A DNA stretch of 17,650 bases. It comes from an uncultured Clostridia bacterium. GTDB taxonomy: Bacteria; Bacillota_A; Clostridia; TANB77; CAG-508. The notes under the pieces were generated by a model that made no database searches, had not been told where the DNA came from, and saw nothing but the letters and a program-made list of their open reading frames with translations. Made by a program: the position numbers and the translations under genes. Below are positions 13,915 through 17,650 of this stretch, piece by piece (the first letter of the stretch is position 1; every line of letters starts with the position of its first letter). Where the stretch lies: positions 1-17,650 of the forward strand of contig CALXSA010000028.1 in assembly GCA_944390995.1 (NCBI GenBank), given 5' to 3'.

Positions 13915-13998
13915 GCTTATAAATATTTATTTTTTGTATATTTTGAAAATTATTGGAAAATATATAATTGAAATTATTAAATTGGAGGTTGATTTTAA

Positions 13999-14211
13999 TT
14001 GGGTATTGAAAAACATATAAGTATTACAGGAACATCTAGTGTTTCATGGAAAGATGCTGTTGTACAAGCAGTAAGTGAAGCATCTAAAACAATAGACTAT
14101 TTATCATCAGTTAGAGTTGTTGACCAAAGAGCTAAGATTGATGGACGTAAATTAGTTCAGTATTATGTTGATTTAGATTTATCTTTTGTCATTGATAGAG
14201 ATAGAGATTAA
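13999..14211 (+). CDS. Dodecin-like protein with altered flavin-site residues
   Basis: 70 residues starting with TTG at 13999, with GGAGG at 13984-13988 (10-nt spacing); no in-frame ATG is available. The fold signature is dodecin: HISITGTSSVSWKDAVVQAV, then VRVVDQRAKID, then QYYVDLDLSF. Dodecins form hollow 12-mers that store flavin. In characterised dodecins a Trp (W36 in the Halobacterium protein) stacks on the flavin and a Gln (Q55) hydrogen-bonds to it. By my hand alignment these positions are S37 and Y56 here. Whether it binds flavin is therefore open. It ends 25 nt before spoVAC with no terminator between, so it probably belongs to the spoVA transcript. Confidence 0.85.
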   Translation: MGIEKHISITGTSSVSWKDAVVQAVSEASKTIDYLSSVRVVDQRAKIDGRKLVQYYVDLDLSFVIDRDRD

Positions 14212-14236
14212 TTTTTAAGAAAGGCGTATAAAAATT

Positions 14237-14680
14237 ATGAAAAGTATTGATACAAAAAAAGAATATTTAGATTACGTAGATCAAAAATCTCCTAATTCTC
14301 CTATTTTAAAAAACTGTTTTAATGCCTTTTGGGTAGGTGGACTAATTTGCTCAATTGGGCAAATTATATTCGACTTTTGTCAGTATAAAGGGCTAGACTC
14401 AACTAGTTCATCTACAGTAGTTTCTATAGTTTTAATAGGAATTGCAGCATTTTTAACAGGACTTAATATTTTTAATAAAATAGGAAAGTTTGCAGGTGCT
14501 GGTTCGCTTGTGCCTATAACAGGATTTGCAAACTCTATCGTATCTCCTGCTATAGAGTATAAATCAGAAGGATATGTAATGGGTGTAGGAGGAAAAATGT
14601 TTACTGTAGCAGGGCCCGTACTTGTTTTTGGTATTTCTGCATCTGTAATAGTAGGAATTATTGCTACGTTTTTTGTATAA
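14237..14680 (+). CDS. spoVAC: Stage V sporulation protein AC
   Basis: 147 residues. SpoVAC is an inner spore membrane protein of the channel that carries calcium-dipicolinate into the forespore and releases it at germination. B. subtilis SpoVAC behaves as a mechanosensitive channel. Hydrophobic segments at about 28-46, 58-77, 84-105 and 118-147 agree with a polytopic protein. The signatures FWVGGLICSIGQIIFDF, GKFAGAGSLVPITGFANSIVSPAIEYKSEG and GKMFTVAGPVLVFG are diagnostic. The ATG follows AAAGG at a rather long spacing of 12 nt. The next gene, spoVAD, starts 103 nt later, after an intercistronic repeat. Confidence 0.96.
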   Translation: MKSIDTKKEYLDYVDQKSPNSPILKNCFNAFWVGGLICSIGQIIFDFCQYKGLDSTSSSTVVSIVLIGIAAFLTGLNIFNKIGKFAGAGSLVPITGFANSIVSPAIEYKSEGYVMGVGGKMFTVAGPVLVFGISASVIVGIIATFFV

Positions 14681-14719
14681 ATATCAAATTTATACTCGTA
14701 CTTTAATTTTTTAGAAATT

Positions 14720-14760
14720 GGTTTATAGGTAAAACCACATAAAAACCTAAATTTTATTTA
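14720..14760 (+). repeat. spoVA intercistronic element, copy 1 (before spoVAD)
   Basis: GGTTTATAGGTAAAACC, ACAT, AAAAACCTAAATTT. A near copy lies before spoVAE at 15873-15911. Within it GGTTT can pair either with the near AAACC or with the distal AAACC, giving two mutually exclusive hairpins, and the element ends next to the ribosome site AGGAG (14761-14765). It may control translation or processing of the spoVA mRNA. Confidence 0.6.
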
Positions 14761-14783
14761 AGGAGATTACAATAGAAACAATT

Positions 14784-15806
14784 ATGACGAAAATTGGATT
14801 ACAAACTATAAAATTAGATTCTGCTCCATATATATTAGAAACTTCCTCAATAGTTGGCCCAAAAGAGGCAGAAGGTCCTCTTGCAAAGTATTTTGACCAA
14901 TGCTTGGAAGATGAGTTCTGGGGAGAAAAAACTTGGGAAAAAGCTGAAAGTAAAATTATTAAAGAAAATGTGAGTGCATTAGTAGCTAAATCTGGCATAG
15001 CAAGTACAGATATAGATTATTGCTTTGCAGGCGACTTATTGAATCAATGTATTTCTTCAAGTTTTGGCTTAAGGGAAACTAACATTCCATTTTTTGGTAT
15101 ATTTGGTGCTTGCTCCACTTTTGCAGAAGGTATGTGTTTAGGCGGTACCTTTGTTGACTCTCATGCGGCAAGCAATGTAATCTGTGCTACATCTAGTCAC
15201 TTTTGTAGTGCAGAAAAGCAGTTTAGATTTCCATTAGAGCTTGGAAACCAAAGACCTCAATCTGCACAGTGGACAGTAACAGGTTCAGGTGCTGTAATAC
15301 TATCAAATAACAACCTTGGTAAACCATGTCCTAGAATAACCTACGTTACACCAGGTAAAATTGTAGATATGGGGGTTAAAGATGCAAATAATATGGGTGC
15401 GGCGATGGCACCTGCTGCTTTAGACACTTTAATAACTCATTTGAAAGATACCGGCAGAAAGCCAAGTTATTATGATGTAATTATCACGGGTGATTTAGGC
15501 TATGTAGGTAAAGAAATATTAACAGAACTTGCCGAGACTAAAGGATATAATATAAAAAATAATTATGATGATTGTGGTGTACTTATATTTGATAAAGAAA
15601 TGCAAGATACTCATTCAGGTGGCAGTGGATGTGGTTGTATTGCTACAGTTTTTTCTGGATATTTTTATCAAATGCTTAAAGAAAAGAAAATTAACAAATT
15701 ATTGCTTATTGCCACTGGCGCTCTTATGAACTCAACTAGCTCACAACAAGGTGAAAGTATTCCCGGAATAGCACATGCAGTTGCTATTGAAAATTTAGAT
15801 AATTAA
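14784..15806 (+). CDS. spoVAD: Stage V sporulation protein AD
   Basis: 340 residues, full length. SpoVAD has a thiolase-like fold without thiolase activity and binds dipicolinic acid on the outer face of the inner spore membrane as part of the SpoVA complex. Diagnostic stretches: SIVGPKEAEGPL (22-33), FAGDLLNQ (81-88), FGACST (107-112, C110), CATSSHF, AEKQFRFPLE, WTVTGSGAVILS, MGAAMAPAALDT, IITGDLG, GGSGCGC and ATGALMNSTSSQQGESIPGIAHAV. The ATG used here lies 18 nt after AGGAG, unusually far. No in-frame ATG/GTG/TTG lies closer; an in-frame ATA at 14772 has better spacing, so a rare start cannot be excluded. Expression in the forespore is expected (sigma-G in relatives), but I found no convincing sigma-G promoter. 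Confidence 0.96.
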   Translation: MTKIGLQTIKLDSAPYILETSSIVGPKEAEGPLAKYFDQCLEDEFWGEKTWEKAESKIIKENVSALVAKSGIASTDIDYCFAGDLLNQCISSSFGLRETNIPFFGIFGACSTFAEGMCLGGTFVDSHAASNVICATSSHFCSAEKQFRFPLELGNQRPQSAQWTVTGSGAVILSNNNLGKPCPRITYVTPGKIVDMGVKDANNMGAAMAPAALDTLITHLKDTGRKPSYYDVIITGDLGYVGKEILTELAETKGYNIKNNYDDCGVLIFDKEMQDTHSGGSGCGCIATVFSGYFYQMLKEKKINKLLLIATGALMNSTSSQQGESIPGIAHAVAIENLDN

Positions 15807-15872
15807 ATTCTTGATTGTTGTAGTTAAATTATCTTTTTTAGGAATACATTAGCGATTTTAAGAATTTGAATA

Positions 15873-15914
15873 GGTTTATAGGTAGAACCTTTTTAAAAAC
15901 CTAAATTTAATATA
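15873..15914 (+). repeat. spoVA intercistronic element, copy 2 (before spoVAE)
   Basis: GGTTTATAGGTAGAACC, TTTTT, AAAAACCTAAATTT. It matches copy 1 apart from one substitution in the first block and the 4- versus 5-nt centre. TAGGTTT (15871-15877) can also pair with the distal AAACCTA over 7 bp. It ends just before the ribosome site AAGGA (15916-15920). Confidence 0.6.
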
Positions 15915-15932
15915 CAAGGAATAAAGTTTAAA

Positions 15933-16319
15933 ATGGATTTTTTACAGAGTATAGATTGGATGCAACTTTTAAGATGCTTTGTGGTTGGTGGTTTAATATG
16001 TATTATTGGGCAAATACTAATAGATAAAACGAAGCTAACTTCTGCTAGAATATTAGTTATTTTTGTTACTACTGGAGTAATTTTAGGAGCACTTGGAATA
16101 TATCAATATGTAATAGATTTTGCAGGATGTGGTGCTACTGTACCTTTACTAGGTTTTGGTGCGAACTTGGCAAAAGGTGCAATAACCGAGGCTCAAAACT
16201 CTGGTCTTCTTGGTGCTTTTATTGGTGGAGTAAAAGCTTCTGCTGGTGGTATTGCAGCTGCAGTTTTCTTTGGATACCTTGCTTCACTAATAGCTAAGCC
16301 AAAAATAAAAAAGCAATAG
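15933..16319 (+). CDS. spoVAE: Stage V sporulation protein AE
   Basis: 128 residues, the membrane form (SpoVAEb type). Hydrophobic segments at about 12-30, 38-58 and 96-120. Signatures: RCFVVGGLICIIGQILID, YQYVIDFAGCGATVPLLGFGANLAKG and GLLGAFIGGVKASAGGIAAAVFFGYL. It resembles SpoVAC in sequence (VGGLICxIGQIxxD and GxGxxVPxxGFxN), as in other spore formers. It works with SpoVAC and SpoVAD in dipicolinate transport. The ATG has AAGGA at 12-nt spacing. It is the last gene of the cluster; palindromic element B follows 53 nt after the stop. Confidence 0.95.
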   Translation: MDFLQSIDWMQLLRCFVVGGLICIIGQILIDKTKLTSARILVIFVTTGVILGALGIYQYVIDFAGCGATVPLLGFGANLAKGAITEAQNSGLLGAFIGGVKASAGGIAAAVFFGYLASLIAKPKIKKQ

Positions 16320-16372
16320 TTTAGTTAATAAAAAGTGAATGTTATCACTACAACATATATTTATTTTTTATT

Positions 16373-16564
16373 GCCAATGAGTAGCTCTAAAAAAATTATA
16401 TAGAAAATGTCGGTCCAGCTGATTTTCATAGAAATTCTATGAGAAATTTTGGTAGCGCCCTCAAAAGGATTTAAGATTCCCTACCAAAATTTTTCAAGAA
16501 TTTCTATATTCAAATCACTCTCCATTCCATTTTCTATATAATTTTTTTAGAGCTACTCATTGGC
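16373..16564. repeat. Long palindromic element B (37-bp perfect arms)
   Basis: The 37-bp arm 16373-16409 (starts GCCAATGAGTAGCTCTAAAA) is perfectly reverse-complementary to 16528-16564. Inside, AAATTTTGGTAG and CTACCAAAATTT form a nested 12-bp stem around a 25-nt loop, with a further imperfect outer extension (TAGAAATTCT and AGAATTTCTA). The size, nested design and location at a convergent junction parallel element A (454-600), but the sequences are unrelated. I see no convincing target-site duplication. Possible roles: MITE-like insertion, bidirectional transcription barrier, or the source of a long hairpin RNA. Confidence 0.88.
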
Positions 16565-16604
16565 TTATACAATTACTTTTTATCTTCAAAATATAACCTA
16601 ATGC

Positions 16605-17183
16605 CTATTTGCTTTCTATTACTCTTAGCACATCATACCAGCTATATACTCTTGTAATGTTCTCTCCTTCTATTCCCTTATTGTATGAGTTATCAAAGCA
16701 AAGAACTGGTATTTTAGTTGATATATCTTTTACATTCATTGGTGCATCTTCAATCATAATATCTATATTATTTTCTATGCAAAATGGTAATTTACTACCC
16801 TTGGTGTAGATTATCTCATCATACTGTATTTCGTTTTTCTCTAACCAAGCATTTACAAATTCTTTCATTTTTCCGTGTAGCTCTTGTGGAAGTCCATCTT
16901 CATTTCTAGCTGTTACTATATATATTTCATTCTGTTCTTTTAGCTTTTTTATTACTTCACTTGCAAATTCTCTTGTAGGATATTCTGTTGCATAATATGG
17001 TAGATATTTATTCCAGAACTTATCTGCATTCTCCTCTGATACACCTAATGCACTTGCTTCATTATACTCTTCAGGATGTATTCTATATTTTATGTTGTTT
17101 TCATAGCAAAATTTTATGCCATAGTCAGTTACGAATCTCGTCAAATCTGTTAATACTCCATCCATATCAATTCCTATTCTCAT
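16605..17183 (-). CDS. Putative 5'-nucleotidase, HAD superfamily (YqfW-like)
   Basis: 192 residues. The HAD motifs are present: motif I DMDGVLTD (6-13, nucleophile D6 and D8), motif II T91 (YIVTARN), motif III K131 (GSKLPF), and motif IV IEDAP (144-148, D146). The arrangement fits the NT5C/YqfW-like group of putative 5'(3')-deoxyribonucleotidases, which dephosphorylate nucleoside monophosphates in the cytoplasm. The true substrate is not shown by sequence. The ATG has GGAGG about 6 nt upstream and a clear promoter at 17218-17246. It converges with spoVAE across element B and is separated from rplT by a terminator, so it is probably a single-gene transcript. Confidence 0.85.
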   Translation of the reverse strand: MRIGIDMDGVLTDLTRFVTDYGIKFCYENNIKYRIHPEEYNEASALGVSEENADKFWNKYLPYYATEYPTREFASEVIKKLKEQNEIYIVTARNEDGLPQELHGKMKEFVNAWLEKNEIQYDEIIYTKGSKLPFCIENNIDIMIEDAPMNVKDISTKIPVLCFDNSYNKGIEGENITRVYSWYDVLRVIESK

Positions 17184-17217
17184 ATATTACCTCCGTCAAT
17201 ATATTTTATTCTTTTAT

Positions 17218-17246
17218 ATTCTATCATTAGTATTTTAATATTACAA
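17218..17246 (-). promoter_or_regulatory. Promoter for the HAD nucleotidase gene
   Basis: On the minus strand: TTGTAA (17241-17246), 17-nt spacer, TAGAAT (17218-17223) with TG one base before the -10. It lies 35 nt upstream of the start codon. Confidence 0.62.
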
Positions 17247-17259
17247 TATTTTTTTATAA

Positions 17260-17309
17260 GAAACTTAACCTTGTTTTATAGCAAAAATCTGCGATTTTTC
17301 CTATACAAT
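17260..17309. repeat. ~50-nt palindromic repeat, copy 2
   Basis: About 44 of 50 positions match the reverse complement of 10441-10489. It contains the hairpin TATAG, C, AAAAATC, loop TGC, GATTTTT, C, CTATA. It lies just beyond the rplT terminator and upstream of the nucleotidase promoter. Confidence 0.75.
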
Positions 17310-17353
17310 AAAAAAAGAGACTTAAGTTTTTATAACTTTGTCCCTCTTTTTTT
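17310..17353 (-). terminator. Rho-independent terminator after rplT
   Basis: AAAAAAAGAG pairs with CTCTTTTTTT, with inner pairs AAGTT/AACTT. On the minus strand the stem ends in T7. It starts 10 nt after the rplT stop codon and ends the ribosomal operon. Confidence 0.8.
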
Positions 17354-17362
17354 ATTTTTTAT

Positions 17363-17650
17363 TTAAGCTTTTTTAGCAACATTAGCTAATTCTGTAAAAG
17401 CTTTTGGATCTGTTATCGCAAGATCTGCTAACATTTTTCTATTTATTACAACATTAGCTTTTTTAAGTCCAGCTATTAAAGTGCTATATGTTAGTCCATT
17501 CATTCTTGCAGCTGCATTTATTCTTGCTATCCATAATTTTCTAAAATTGCTTTTCTTATCTTTTCTACCAACGTATGCATACATTCCTGATTTCATAACA
17601 GCTTGTTTAGCCATTCTAAATCTATAATGTTTTGCACCATAGTATCCTTT
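17363..17650 (-). CDS. rplT: 50S ribosomal protein L20 (5' end outside window)
   Basis: The frame is open to the window edge; the ATG at 17614 is internal. The 95 visible residues cover the end of the basic N-terminal extension ([22 protein letters not shown]) and the whole globular domain ([39 protein letters not shown]). L20 binds 23S rRNA, is needed early in 50S assembly, and in many bacteria represses its own infC-rpmI-rplT operon, whose other genes should lie just outside the window. About 25 N-terminal residues are missing. Confidence 0.97.
   Translation of the reverse strand, partial: KGYYGAKHYRFRMAKQAVMKSGMYAYVGRKDKKSNFRKLWIARINAAARMNGLTYSTLIAGLKKANVVINRKMLADLAITDPKAFTELANVAKKA

Noticed and set aside
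13936..13965. Sigma-G promoter (GTATA then AT-rich -10) before the dodecin-like gene
   Set aside because: The -35-like GTATA is present, but no CATnnTA-type -10 lies at the right distance; AT-rich sequence makes partial matches common.
16373..16564. Element B as a standard insertion sequence remnant
   Set aside because: No transposase fragment in any frame and no target-site duplication of 2-9 bp that I could find; the terminal bases do not match an IS family I can name with confidence.

Overview
The window is AT-rich DNA from a spore-forming member of the Firmicutes, most likely class Clostridia. Three things suggest this: the spoVAC-spoVAD-spoVAE trio without spoVAA/spoVAB, strong AGGAGG ribosome sites with many GTG/TTG starts, and a zinc-ribbon type ribosomal protein L28. 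Most genes are chromosomal housekeeping genes. I see no phage, integrase, transposase gene, CRISPR array, rRNA or tRNA.

Layout. 1-2336: two convergent paralogous family-18 glycosyl hydrolases, the left one cut by the window edge, facing each other across a long palindromic element. 2337-3795: a 62-residue membrane protein and an aldose-1-epimerase-like enzyme on the minus strand. 3796-5512: a GH13 alpha-amylase-type enzyme with its own promoter and terminator, visibly richer in G+C than its neighbours and probably acquired. 5530-6516: a flavin reductase gene bracketed by inverted arrays of 30-nt units repeating every 36 nt. 6518-8605: recG. 8633-10522: an NfeD/SPFH (stomatin-like) membrane pair bracketed by another palindromic repeat family. 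10551-12537: rarA and ruvA on the minus strand. 12627-13842: tcdA and rpmB on the plus strand. 13999-16319: a sporulation cluster of a dodecin-like gene, spoVAC, spoVAD and spoVAE. 16373-16564: a second long palindromic element. 16605-17650: a YqfW-type HAD nucleotidase and the 3' part of rplT.

How the genes work together. SpoVAC/AD/AE move dipicolinic acid in and out of the spore. NfeD and the SPFH protein form a known membrane-microdomain pair. RecG, RuvA and RarA all act on stalled or branched DNA. The GH18 proteins are probably membrane-anchored enzymes acting on cell wall or spore cortex.

The least explained material is between the genes. All three convergent junctions carry large palindromic structures. 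Two short-repeat families (30 and 31 nt) flank single genes or operons and may share a core. A ~41-nt element is repeated in front of both spoVAD and spoVAE. The dodecin-like protein lacks both residues that hold the flavin in characterised dodecins. None of these is proven to be a new system; they are the places I would look first.
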